From assembly GCA_031292275.1 (NCBI GenBank), contig JARLHL010000001.1:1-33716 (forward strand): 33,716 nucleotides of DNA, read 5' to 3'. This document shows positions 15,889 through 22,856 of this stretch, in pieces. The position numbers and the translations under genes are program-made. The DNA comes from Desulfocapsaceae bacterium. Lineage in GTDB: Bacteria; Desulfobacterota; Desulfobulbia; Desulfobulbales; Desulfocapsaceae. The notes beneath the pieces are model-generated. The model was not told where the DNA came from, did not search any database, and was given only the letters and a program-made list of their open reading frames with translations. The first letter of the stretch is position 1, and every line of letters begins with the position of its first letter.

Positions 15889-16657
15889 GCTTCCGGCCAG
15901 GGCCGGGCTCTCTCACCACCTCTTCCAGGCTTCGGCAGTAGAGAATCTCAGTCCTGCCCTTCCGATAACGGTTGGCTCCCCTGACTTCAGCTTCTATCCC
16001 CAGCATGGCCAGCTGGTGTTTTCCCGGCGGATCAAAAATGATAAGAGATTCAATTTGCTGCAGATCTGTAACATCGTTGATGATTTCTTGAAGATTGTCT
16101 TCTTTGTCGTTGAGACGGTCAAAACGGATGAAGGCGGGGTGCCAGAGGCTCATGATTTGCTGTTGCAGGCGGTCTCCCGATGCCGCCTCCACTGCCGCAG
16201 TACCGATAATCCCCGCTGACGGCGAACGGCTGCCGGTAATCCGGAGAGGGTCTCCTACCCGGATCCTGCCGCCCCGGAGCACGACGCCGAAGATGCCCTC
16301 GCGCGGCATTACACAATCTCCGGCCTGGTGAAAGATCGCACATTTATGGTGGCACACCTTGCCGATCTGTGAGATCACGAGCTCGGCCGGACCTATCTCC
16401 AGATGGGTTCCCACCGGCAGGGTGAGCAGATCTATGCCCGTCGTGGTGATGTTCTCGGCAAAATTGCCGGCCACCACATCGAGGCCCTTGTCCCGCATGG
16501 TATCGATACTCTCCTGGGCGAGCAGGCTGACCTGACGGTGCCATTTGCCGCCATGGGCATCTGTCTTTAGGCCGAAGTTTTCAAGGAGGTAGGCGGAATC
16601 CACATTGGTCTTGCGCATGCCCTTGTGCGGGCTTATGGAAATTGCATGTATCTTCAT
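15872..16657 (-). CDS. MOSC-domain protein with C-terminal extension
   Basis: This 261-residue protein has a MOSC (molybdenum cofactor sulfurase C-terminal) domain in residues 1-140. It carries ISPHKGMRKTNVD, GNFAENITTTGIDLLTLPVG, and a cysteine-rich core with Cys102, Cys106 and Cys115 (IGKVCHHKCAIF, GDCVMPREGIFG). MOSC proteins bind or transfer molybdenum cofactor or sulfur. The remaining 120 residues contain IIFDPPGKHQLAMLGIEAEV; they do not look like the MogA domain sometimes fused to MOSC, and I cannot name them. AGAGG precedes the ATG by 8 bases. It converges on the radical SAM gene. Confidence 0.85.
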   Translation of the reverse strand: MKIHAISISPHKGMRKTNVDSAYLLENFGLKTDAHGGKWHRQVSLLAQESIDTMRDKGLDVVAGNFAENITTTGIDLLTLPVGTHLEIGPAELVISQIGKVCHHKCAIFHQAGDCVMPREGIFGVVLRGGRIRVGDPLRITGSRSPSAGIIGTAAVEAASGDRLQQQIMSLWHPAFIRFDRLNDKEDNLQEIINDVTDLQQIESLIIFDPPGKHQLAMLGIEAEVRGANRYRKGRTEILYCRSLEEVVREPGPGRKPTTAG

Positions 16658-16845
16658 CGTGAAGGCCTCTCATTGAATTTTGGCAGGAATGGACAGAGCC
16701 GCTTCACACTATAAAACATAAGAGGGTCTGCAAGCCAAGAGGAAAAACAGAAAACGGATTAAGCGTGATTTTTGTGTCGCAGGGGTCGCCGTCTCGCCCG
16801 GAGATGCCCTCAAAATAGATGATCACAAACCTTGCGTTCGGTTCG

Positions 16846-16861
16846 AGGAATGAACATTCCT
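16846..16861. repeat. Short perfect inverted repeat in the gap between MOSC and the ODP operon
   Basis: AGGAATG (16846-16852) and CATTCCT (16855-16861) are a perfect 7-bp dyad with a 2-base centre. The centre is too small for a terminator hairpin, so a dimeric regulator site is more plausible. It lies in the 240-base gap between the small unknown gene and the MOSC gene, which otherwise holds nothing I recognise. Confidence 0.3.
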
Positions 16862-16897
16862 GGAAAAAACCTACGTCTGAGTTACAGATGGATCCTC

Positions 16898-17257
16898 TTA
16901 CAATTGCAAATTGCTGCAGCTGTCCGATATCGCATACAGCTTGATTTTTACTTTCGACAGCGTGAGCTGCGGTTTCAGGACAAGGGAAAGCAACACCTTG
17001 CTATCCGCCTTCCCCATAAACTGGCAGCACACCGATTTGTTTTGTCCGTAGATTGTAATATTATCGATTTTTTTGAGGATGTCGTTTTCTGATACCTCCT
17101 GCTTAAGGTCAAACATCTGGCGTAAGGCATTATCTATCCACTTCGTTTGGGGATAGCCGTTCGGACCTGATGAAAAACGGCCGTCACTATCCAGCCAATA
17201 GCTTTCCAGGTATCCTTCAAGATTCGAGAGGTCCTGCATATGTTTTTGACGATTCAT
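16898..17257 (-). CDS. Small unknown protein, third gene of the ODP operon
   Basis: This 119-residue soluble protein has no signal or membrane segment and I do not recognise a family. It contains the aromatic segment GYLESYWLDSDGRFSSGP and two cysteines in KSVCCQFMG, then alternating hydrophobic residues (KVLLSLVLKPQLTLSKVKIK) suggesting a small alpha/beta fold. Its ATG overlaps the stop of the DUF4388 gene by 4 bp (ATGA), strong support for a real, co-translated gene. A roadblock-like fold would fit its size and partners, but that is a guess. Confidence 0.7.
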   Translation of the reverse strand: MNRQKHMQDLSNLEGYLESYWLDSDGRFSSGPNGYPQTKWIDNALRQMFDLKQEVSENDILKKIDNITIYGQNKSVCCQFMGKADSKVLLSLVLKPQLTLSKVKIKLYAISDSCSNLQL

Positions 17258-18024
17258 ACGGTTTTTCCCGGGCGTATTTTTTGCAGCGATCCGACGATAT
17301 CCTCGACATTGGCATTTCTCTGAATTTTAATGACCAAAAAGTGATCTGCCGGATAATATTCTCTTAAGAGAAAGTAACCGAATTTCCCGGTGATTTGAAG
17401 AACCGCCGGCTGTCGGATTCCGAAAGCGTCAGTGCTGCTTTGATATACGTATAAAAATTTGCTGAAATAAGGACTGAGGGCTGTGAGCTCATCAAGGATC
17501 GACGGTGATGAATGAGCGATGACCCTGGCGTTTTCTCTGCAAATGATGCCGCTCCAGACTGCTCCTGAAAAATTTGAGAGCGCAGGCATGGGGATCGCTG
17601 AGAGCTTCGTTGCGGGCGGTCGGCTGTTGTCAATGGCAGTCGGCTGCTGCGGTTGACCGGCAGTTTTATATTTGGCCGCATCCTCTAAGAGATCCCTAAA
17701 CGGAGCAGTGATGGTGATGGTGTTTCCTGTTGCTTCCCTGCAGAGTCTGACTTGCCCCTCCGGGAGGTTGATTATCGTTATGGCGGCATGGTGGCCTGTG
17801 CGGTCAGCAAACTGTGCGTCTACGATTTCGCCGTCTTTAAAGGCGAGGTAACCTGTCTTGTCCAGTGCTGTAACCTGCAACACTGCGGTCTTGCGTTCCG
17901 TATGGAGCATTTGCACGATCAAACTCAGGCCAAATGTTTCGAATTTGAGATCAAGCGTTAAGGGTGCCTTGTCGGCGTGGCCTGCGTCCGCCTCTAATTC
18001 CCGCTTGCGCCGGTCACTACTCAT
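17254..18024 (-). CDS. DUF4388-domain protein with possible roadblock-like C-terminus
   Basis: This is a 256-residue cytoplasmic protein. Residues about 20-120 match the DUF4388 (PATAN-like) pattern: FETFGLSLIVQMLHTERKTA, then GYLAFKDGEIVDAQFADRTG and INLPEGQVRLCRE. This module is common in signalling proteins of Deltaproteobacteria and cyanobacteria. After a polar linker, residues about 140-250 (SGAVWSGIICRENARVIAHS, FGYFLLREYYPADHFLVIKI) have the strand-helix rhythm of roadblock/LC7 proteins. I chose the ATG at 18024, which overlaps the upstream stop by 8 bp; the frame is open further upstream inside the ODP gene. Confidence 0.78.
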   Translation of the reverse strand: MSSDRRKRELEADAGHADKAPLTLDLKFETFGLSLIVQMLHTERKTAVLQVTALDKTGYLAFKDGEIVDAQFADRTGHHAAITIINLPEGQVRLCREATGNTITITAPFRDLLEDAAKYKTAGQPQQPTAIDNSRPPATKLSAIPMPALSNFSGAVWSGIICRENARVIAHSSPSILDELTALSPYFSKFLYVYQSSTDAFGIRQPAVLQITGKFGYFLLREYYPADHFLVIKIQRNANVEDIVGSLQKIRPGKTV

Positions 18025-19081
18025 CTTCAACCCAATGAAACTCGAGACCTGCCTCTTTGATGATATCCAGGAAAATGGATCTGAGATTCGGATAGGGCCG
18101 TGCATCCGGGGAGGTGTTGAGGATATGTATGATCTGCTGGAAGGTCACGGTCGGCGATACCTTGAGATCCATTGCCCGGCCATTGATGAGAATAAGGGGG
18201 GTGAAAATTTTCTTCCCTTTCCGGAATTCTTCATGGAATATCTTCAATACCTGATCACAATTCTTCTGGAGGTAGGAAAAGAAATTATTTATTGCAAGCA
18301 AGGCCTGCTCTTTCTGGAGATCGGCCTGCGAAACAAGCTCTGCGCCGACTGTCAGGCTGGAGAGCCGTCCCAAAAACTTATAGACATTTTCGCCGGCGAC
18401 GATATCCCCGTGTTGCGGCGCAATAATTTCCGGAAACGGGTTTAATATTGAAATTCTCTCCATGGTGTGTTTCAGGGCGACTGTGGATGGCATATACAAT
18501 TGATGAAAGAGAGAAATTCCCTCCCAGGAATCCTCGGTAGCGTATATGCCTCCTTCAAGGTTGGTATTGACACCGCCGAAGAGGTCACCTGAAAAGAGTA
18601 TTCGGCTTTCGTAATCATAGACCATCATCGAGCCTCGGAAATGGCAGTATCGGGCCGGTACAAAACGGAGTCTGTGCTGTGTGTTTTTGACGAGTATTTC
18701 ATTTGAGTTGAAGCTCTCGATCGTTTTGACCCTTTTTTCCGGCACCCCATACATCTTGACAAGACGCCACGTGTCAATAGATGTTACAAGCTGTGATTGC
18801 GGCGCGTTGGACATGAGCAAGGAAAGATTGGCTGTGAGATCCGGATCCTGGTGGCTGAGAAATATGATCTTGAGATTTTCCATGCCTCCTATTTTGTCTT
18901 GCAGGAAAGGCAGGAGAAATTTGAGATCAAGTCTTGTCCCGGGATCCATGATCATCGGTACAATTGAGCCGTCTGGACCGATAAATCGTTTGAGATAGAT
19001 GTTCCTGTGGAAATCTTTTTCCAGACTTCTGATCTGATAAAATTCTTTTCCTATTTCAGTTATACTTGCTCTCTCATCCAT
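18017..19081 (-). CDS. ODP-type metallo-beta-lactamase-fold di-iron protein
   Basis: This is a 354-residue protein whose first 240 residues have the fold seen in flavodi-iron proteins and in ODP, the oxygen-binding di-iron sensor of chemotaxis in Treponema. Candidate iron ligands are all present: His77, Asp79 and Asp81 in LSHQDPDLTANL, His147 in RYCHFRGS, Asp166 in LFSGDLFGG and His224 in APQHGDIV. No flavodoxin domain follows, so it is not an oxygen or NO reductase of the usual FprA type. The last 115 residues are an unassigned domain (IFHEEFRKGKKIFTPLILIN). AAAGGA stands 7 bases before the ATG. It opens a three-gene operon. Confidence 0.85.
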   Translation of the reverse strand: MDERASITEIGKEFYQIRSLEKDFHRNIYLKRFIGPDGSIVPMIMDPGTRLDLKFLLPFLQDKIGGMENLKIIFLSHQDPDLTANLSLLMSNAPQSQLVTSIDTWRLVKMYGVPEKRVKTIESFNSNEILVKNTQHRLRFVPARYCHFRGSMMVYDYESRILFSGDLFGGVNTNLEGGIYATEDSWEGISLFHQLYMPSTVALKHTMERISILNPFPEIIAPQHGDIVAGENVYKFLGRLSSLTVGAELVSQADLQKEQALLAINNFFSYLQKNCDQVLKIFHEEFRKGKKIFTPLILINGRAMDLKVSPTVTFQQIIHILNTSPDARPYPNLRSIFLDIIKEAGLEFHWVEDE

Positions 19082-19744
19082 AAGCGAATCCTTTGAATTT
19101 GGTAATCCTGATTAATCCCGTGCAATAAAATAGGACGAAGCCTGGCATTTGTGAGTGAGGGGGATTTTCTGAGACGCTTGCTCAATATAAATGGACAGGT
19201 AATAAGCGGAACCGTGGCCTGAGAACCCTTTTCAGCATTCCGCTCTTTGATTCGGACGTGCGCTCTTGCTGTATCGTTCTCTGGATTTCGGCGCAGGCTT
19301 GTCCTTAATATAAATGTTAGGCGTGTACGATAATACTAGACATACCTGGAGCCGTCAAACGAAATTTACAGGGAATTGTGAATAATTCCATATTGGTCCA
19401 GAGCCGGAAACCGGCCGTCTTGCCCCGGCGATTCGTTCGGTGAGCCCTGCAAAGGTTTTTTTTACTTTATGCTTGAAGATAACAGTATGTTTTTTGGTGA
19501 AGAGTGCTGCATCACGTTCTGATGTCGGGCGGAACTTTTCGACGAATTCCCGGGGCCCGCGAAGACGGAATGGACGGGGCGCCTCTGCCGATCAGGGTGA
19601 TAATTGCGGTTCAAAACTCCGCTTCCAGGCACCTGCTACACAAAATAGATACTTTTTGGGGAACCTTTTCTCCCCTTTCAACGTATTACTGAGTAAAGTC
19701 TACGGTGTGCAGTCAGTAATCCAGAACGCAGGAGGGAATTGACC
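19082..19744. other. 663-base intergenic region between two divergent operons
   Basis: I see no convincing gene. A plus-strand frame at 19440-19742 lacks family features and a ribosome site. The region holds the regulatory sequences of the ODP operon (minus) and the ECF operon (plus). Visible elements are an ECF-like promoter (19660-19688), a 6-bp dyad GGAATT/AATTCC (19372-19389) resembling a LacI-family operator, a 10-base repeat AATATAAATG at 19184 and 19307, and a small GCCGG/CCGGC hairpin (19403-19415). A small RNA cannot be excluded. Confidence 0.5.
19660..19688 (+). promoter_or_regulatory. ECF-type promoter of the lepB/sigma-factor operon
   Basis: GGAAC (19660-19664, within GGGGAACCTT) and CGTATTA (19682-19688) are separated by 17 bases. 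This GGAAC-N17-CGTA layout is the usual pattern recognised by extracytoplasmic-function sigma factors. The first gene starts about 57 bases downstream, and the operon contains an ECF sigma gene, so autoregulation is likely. I found no equally good sigma-70 promoter here. Confidence 0.55.
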
Positions 19745-19924
19745 ATGAATACCCAGTATGAGCCGTCGCCGGATTTTGTTTCACGAACCATGAAAAAAAT
19801 TCATTTATACGAAGTTTCAAAAAAATCCGGCCTGAAACCTTTTAATTTGTACGATCTTCAACGTTACATGCTGGCTTTGGGCTGGGCCGTATTCGGGGTC
19901 TTAACCGCGACACGCGCGTTTTGA
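19745..19924 (+). CDS. 59-residue single-span membrane protein, candidate anti-sigma or regulator
   Basis: The start ATG has a strong GGAGG ribosome site. The N-terminal half is polar and charged (YEPSPDFVSRTMKKIHLYE) and the C-terminal end (YMLALGWAVFGVLTATRAF) can form one transmembrane helix. This small cytoplasmic head plus single span resembles the N-terminal part of membrane anti-sigma factors, where a PDFVxRTMxxI helix is frequent. It is the first gene of the operon that contains signal peptidase I and the ECF sigma factor. The function is inferred from context only. Expression seems real because of the ribosome site and the 25-bp gap to lepB. Confidence 0.65.
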   Translation: MNTQYEPSPDFVSRTMKKIHLYEVSKKSGLKPFNLYDLQRYMLALGWAVFGVLTATRAF

Positions 19925-19949
19925 ATTTCATTCAGGGAGGAAACGCACC

Positions 19950-20600
19950 ATGGCAGACAGGGGAGATGCGGCCATTGACAGCCGGCCGAGAGGGGTGTCA
20001 AAATCGAAATTCAGGGAATACACAGAGACAATCGTCGGAGCGCTTGCCCTCGCCTTTCTTCTCAGGACATTTATCGTTCAATCATTTGAAATTCCCTCCG
20101 GGTCCATGGAAAATACCTTGCTGGTCGGCGATTATCTGCTGGCGAATAAGGTCATCTATGGCATGAAGATGCCTTGGTCCGCGACGAGAATTTTAAAGGT
20201 CCGTGACCCGCAGCGCGGCGATATCGTCATCTTCAGGTTCCCGCTTGATCGCAGCCAGGATTATATCAAACGTGTTGTCGGTGTCCCCGGTGATGAAATT
20301 CAGATTCGTGATAAGCAGGTCTATGTAAATGGAATTCCTTCCAAGGATGAGCATGAGATCCATAACGATCCTCATGTTGTATCGAGTGGTGCTGGTGTGC
20401 GCGATAATTTCGGCCCGGTACGGGTGCCGGAGCATTCCTTTTTTATGATGGGGGACAACCGGGACAATTCGTACGATAGCCGTTTTTGGGGGTTTGTTAA
20501 GGATTCAGACATAATAGGGAAGGCTGCAGTGAAGTTCTGGTCCTGGGACAGAAAGAGATGGATGCCTCGATTGAACAGGATTGGCAGGCCTATTGATTGA
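19950..20600 (+). CDS. lepB: Signal peptidase I
   Basis: This 216-residue inner-membrane serine protease cleaves signal peptides from exported proteins. One transmembrane segment (IVGALALAFLLRTFIVQSF, about residues 28-46) leads into box B with the catalytic serine (EIPSGSMENTLLVGDYLLA). The catalytic lysine is in DYIKRVVGVPGDEI (box D), and box E is MMGDNRDNSYDSRFWG. The length fits short forms with one N-terminal anchor. GGAGG stands 9 bases before the ATG. It lies between a small membrane protein and an ECF sigma gene. Confidence 0.96.
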   Translation: MADRGDAAIDSRPRGVSKSKFREYTETIVGALALAFLLRTFIVQSFEIPSGSMENTLLVGDYLLANKVIYGMKMPWSATRILKVRDPQRGDIVIFRFPLDRSQDYIKRVVGVPGDEIQIRDKQVYVNGIPSKDEHEIHNDPHVVSSGAGVRDNFGPVRVPEHSFFMMGDNRDNSYDSRFWGFVKDSDIIGKAAVKFWSWDRKRWMPRLNRIGRPID

Positions 20601-20667
20601 ACGGGACGATTTGTCCATCGCCGTCAGATGAGACCTGAAACCGATTTGCCAGAGAGGGAAAAAAGCC

Positions 20668-21207
20668 ATGGATGAAGCGGAAATCATACGGACAATCAAA
20701 GCGGGTGATATACATGCGTATGCCCTCCTGGTTGAAAGATATTACAGGCCATTGCTTGCCTTTATATTCAAGATTGTCAGGGATAAGGATGTGGTTGAGG
20801 ATATAGGCCAGGAAGTTTTTTTTTCGGGGTACAGGTCGCTGAATATTTTCGACGAAAAAAAGGGTGTTCCCTTTTCAGCATGGATCTTCACCGTGGCCAG
20901 AAATCATTGTATTTCGTATTTGCGACAGAGACGGATTCGAGAGCAGAGATATGTTGATGTGGATACATCTCTTGAGGATCATAAGAAAAATCCCGAAGAA
21001 GAGTTCTTTGTCCGGGAGCAGAAGCTCGCGATTGCCGCTTCGCTGCAACAGATTCCAGAGCCGTTTAGAAAGACAATTATGATGAGTCTAGAGGGCTGCA
21101 CTTTAGATGATATTGCTGAGTCTCAGATGGTTACCCTTGGAACTGTGAAATCGCGATTGTTTCGGGCCAGAGAGCGAATGAAGATTCTGGTCGGGGAGCA
21201 TATATAG
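20668..21207 (+). CDS. ECF-family RNA polymerase sigma factor
   Basis: This is a 179-residue sigma-70 family protein of the RpoE/ECF group. Region 2 (residues about 20-85) contains YYRPLLAFIFKIVRDKDVVE and DIGQEVFFSGYRSL, followed by FSAWIFTVARNHCISYLRQR. Region 4 (about 125-175) shows IPEPFRKTIMMSLEGCTLDD and VTLGTVKSRLFRARERMK. No separate sigma-3 domain is present, as expected. GAGGG precedes the ATG. No full-length anti-sigma gene follows; the only candidate regulator is the 59-residue protein two genes upstream. Confidence 0.94.
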   Translation: MDEAEIIRTIKAGDIHAYALLVERYYRPLLAFIFKIVRDKDVVEDIGQEVFFSGYRSLNIFDEKKGVPFSAWIFTVARNHCISYLRQRRIREQRYVDVDTSLEDHKKNPEEEFFVREQKLAIAASLQQIPEPFRKTIMMSLEGCTLDDIAESQMVTLGTVKSRLFRARERMKILVGEHI

Positions 21208-21244
21208 AGAGAAGTCCTCTGAAAGACTGTTGGAGACGAAGAAA

Positions 21245-21439
21245 ATGGCAAAACCTCACTGCGCTGATTGCCGGTTCAGAGCAAAGTATGATGCGGACTC
21301 GCAGTCCCTTTTGGGACGTATCTGGCGTTGGCATGCCTCCTGGTGTCCGGGGTGGAAGGCCTATCTCCTGTCTCTCCCCGAAGAGGAGCGGGCGGCATTG
21401 ACCGACCGGTATGCCCCGGGCCGGAAATCCTCGGTCTGA
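21245..21439 (+). CDS. 64-residue CCHC putative zinc-binding protein
   Basis: This small soluble protein starts at an ATG with GGAG 9 bases upstream. Cys6 and Cys9 (HCADCRFRAK) with His30 and Cys34 (WRWHASWCPGW) form a CxxC...HxxxC set that could hold one zinc ion. The C-terminal half is helical (YLLSLPEEERAALTDRY). I do not recognise a named family. The stop shares one base with the start of the next gene (TGATG), and the start lies 37 bp after the sigma factor, so it belongs to the same unit. Confidence 0.65.
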   Translation: MAKPHCADCRFRAKYDADSQSLLGRIWRWHASWCPGWKAYLLSLPEEERAALTDRYAPGRKSSV

Positions 21440-22071
21440 TGGCGGTCCGGTACCTCCTGCTGGGATGTGGCTGGATGTCGTGGTGCGTCCTGCACAGCCT
21501 GCTGGTCAGTCCGGTGGTGACGGGTTTTATCCAGCGCCTTCCGGAGCCGGTAAAACCGTATTTGCGGCTGGTGTATAATATCATAGCCCTTGCGACCCTG
21601 GTGCCGCTGGCCGGGTATACGCGGCATCTGGCCGGAGGGTGTGTCTTCGCCTGGCAGGGAGGCTGGCTGATGGTACGGTTCCTGATGCTGGGCCTCGCCT
21701 TTCTCCTGTTCTACGGTGGTGCCCGCCATTACGATATGGGATACTTTCTCGGACTGCGGCAGATTGCCACCGGCCGCTCTCCGGTGCAGCTCACAGAGGA
21801 TGCTCCCTTTGCCCGTGACGGGATCTTCGCTGTCGTCCGCCATCCCTGGTATCTGGCCTCTCTCCTCCTCCTCTGGTCCATCCTGCCGGTTTATACCCGC
21901 CCCGCCGCCCTGGCCGCGGTCATCCTGTCTGTCTATCTTCCCATCGGAGCTACGCTCGAAGAGCGGAAACTCGCGGCAGAGTTTGGTGTGGCCTACCGGA
22001 CCTATCAGCGTCAGGTCTCGATGTTTCTTCCCTGGAAATGGCTCCGGGCTGCATGGAAGAGCGGAGACTGA
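21439..22071 (+). CDS. ICMT/PEMT-like membrane methyltransferase family protein
   Basis: This is a 210-residue polytopic membrane protein with about five hydrophobic spans. The C-terminal part carries the isoprenylcysteine carboxyl methyltransferase/NnrU-type signature: VRHPWYLASLLLLW, then GATLEERKLAAEFGVAYRTY and VSMFLPW. In that family the His, Glu and Tyr residues help bind SAM. The substrate is unknown in bacteria; lipid or quinone methylation is often suggested. The start ATG overlaps the previous stop by one base; the frame is open further upstream but that segment overlaps the CCHC gene. Confidence 0.82.
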   Translation: MAVRYLLLGCGWMSWCVLHSLLVSPVVTGFIQRLPEPVKPYLRLVYNIIALATLVPLAGYTRHLAGGCVFAWQGGWLMVRFLMLGLAFLLFYGGARHYDMGYFLGLRQIATGRSPVQLTEDAPFARDGIFAVVRHPWYLASLLLLWSILPVYTRPAALAAVILSVYLPIGATLEERKLAAEFGVAYRTYQRQVSMFLPWKWLRAAWKSGD

Positions 22072-22145
22072 GGCCCCGACTCTCGGCCAAAGGTCCTATC
22101 TGTTCTGAAAAAATGTGTAATTTTGAGAGGATCCGTCCCTGATTG

Positions 22146-22173
22146 TTGACTTTTTTTCGTATTGAGGGATAAT
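22146..22173 (+). promoter_or_regulatory. Sigma-70 promoter upstream of the universal stress protein gene
   Basis: TTGACT (22146-22151) and GATAAT (22168-22173) stand 16 bases apart, a good sigma-70 match. Transcription would begin near 22180, giving a leader of about 180 nt before the gene. The leader contains a perfect palindrome GGGTATACCC (22214-22223). Confidence 0.65.
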
Positions 22174-22357
22174 ACAGGGAGGAGAGAACCTTGATCTTCA
22201 GTACAGGAAACTCGGGTATACCCCTTTTCCTCCAGGCTGCGGGGCCTGTCGATGGACGAGATTGAAAAAAACAATCAAGATTGAGAGCTTATTTGAGTTG
22301 CGGCCTTGCCATACTGAAGTAACGAGCTTTGATAATAAGAGATCCGGGAGGAGAACG

Positions 22358-22849
22358 ATGAAAAAAGTTATGAACGTAAAAAAAGTGGTCTGTCCAATTG
22401 ATTTTTCAGACAATTCAAAGCTTATCGCCGAATCGGCAGCCTATATTGCAGGGACCTTCAAGGCGGAGATCCATTTTCTGTATATCGTACAGAATTTCGA
22501 GGATTATTCAGGATTTTTCGTCCCGCAGATGGCCATGCCCAATCTGGAAAATGAGCTTTTTGCCGGCGCCGAGGAGCATATGGTGCACTTTTGTGAAGAA
22601 TATGAAGAGTCCTTTAAACAGGCTGGCGTCTCCATGGTCACGCACAGTGTCTTCGTTGGGGATGTGGCGGAAAAAATTGTTGATTACGCCGATGAAATCG
22701 TTGCCGACCTCATTGTCATGGGGACCCATGGCTATAAGGGGATCGAAAAGATCATGTTCGGCAGCATCGCCGACAAGGTGGTCCGGTCGGCCTATTGTCC
22801 GGTTATGACCATTAATCCTTATACTTGCTGTGACACACCGCGGAAGTAG
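22358..22849 (+). CDS. Universal stress protein (UspA family)
   Basis: This 163-residue cytoplasmic protein has the UspA fold. The first strand is VKKVVCPIDFSDNSKLIAES, and the C-terminal nucleotide-binding motif is GTHGYKGIEKIMFGSIADKV, which fits G-x2-G-x9-G-S/T, so ATP binding is likely. It ends with YCPVMTI. I chose the ATG at 22358 because GGGAGGAG lies just upstream; the longer in-frame start at 22262 has no ribosome site. It is monocistronic and converges on the next gene with 7 bp between stops. Confidence 0.93.
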   Translation: MKKVMNVKKVVCPIDFSDNSKLIAESAAYIAGTFKAEIHFLYIVQNFEDYSGFFVPQMAMPNLENELFAGAEEHMVHFCEEYEESFKQAGVSMVTHSVFVGDVAEKIVDYADEIVADLIVMGTHGYKGIEKIMFGSIADKVVRSAYCPVMTINPYTCCDTPRK

Positions 22850-22856
22850 GAGTCCG

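Noticed and set aside
19403-19415. GCCGG-AAA-CCGGC hairpin as a terminator
   Set aside because: The sequence after it is GTCTTGCC without a T-tract, and no gene ends nearby on that strand.
19440-19742. Plus-strand open frame of 100 codons upstream of the 59-residue protein
   Set aside because: It has no clear ribosome site, mixed composition and no recognisable domain. It spans the candidate ECF promoter, so it is probably non-coding.
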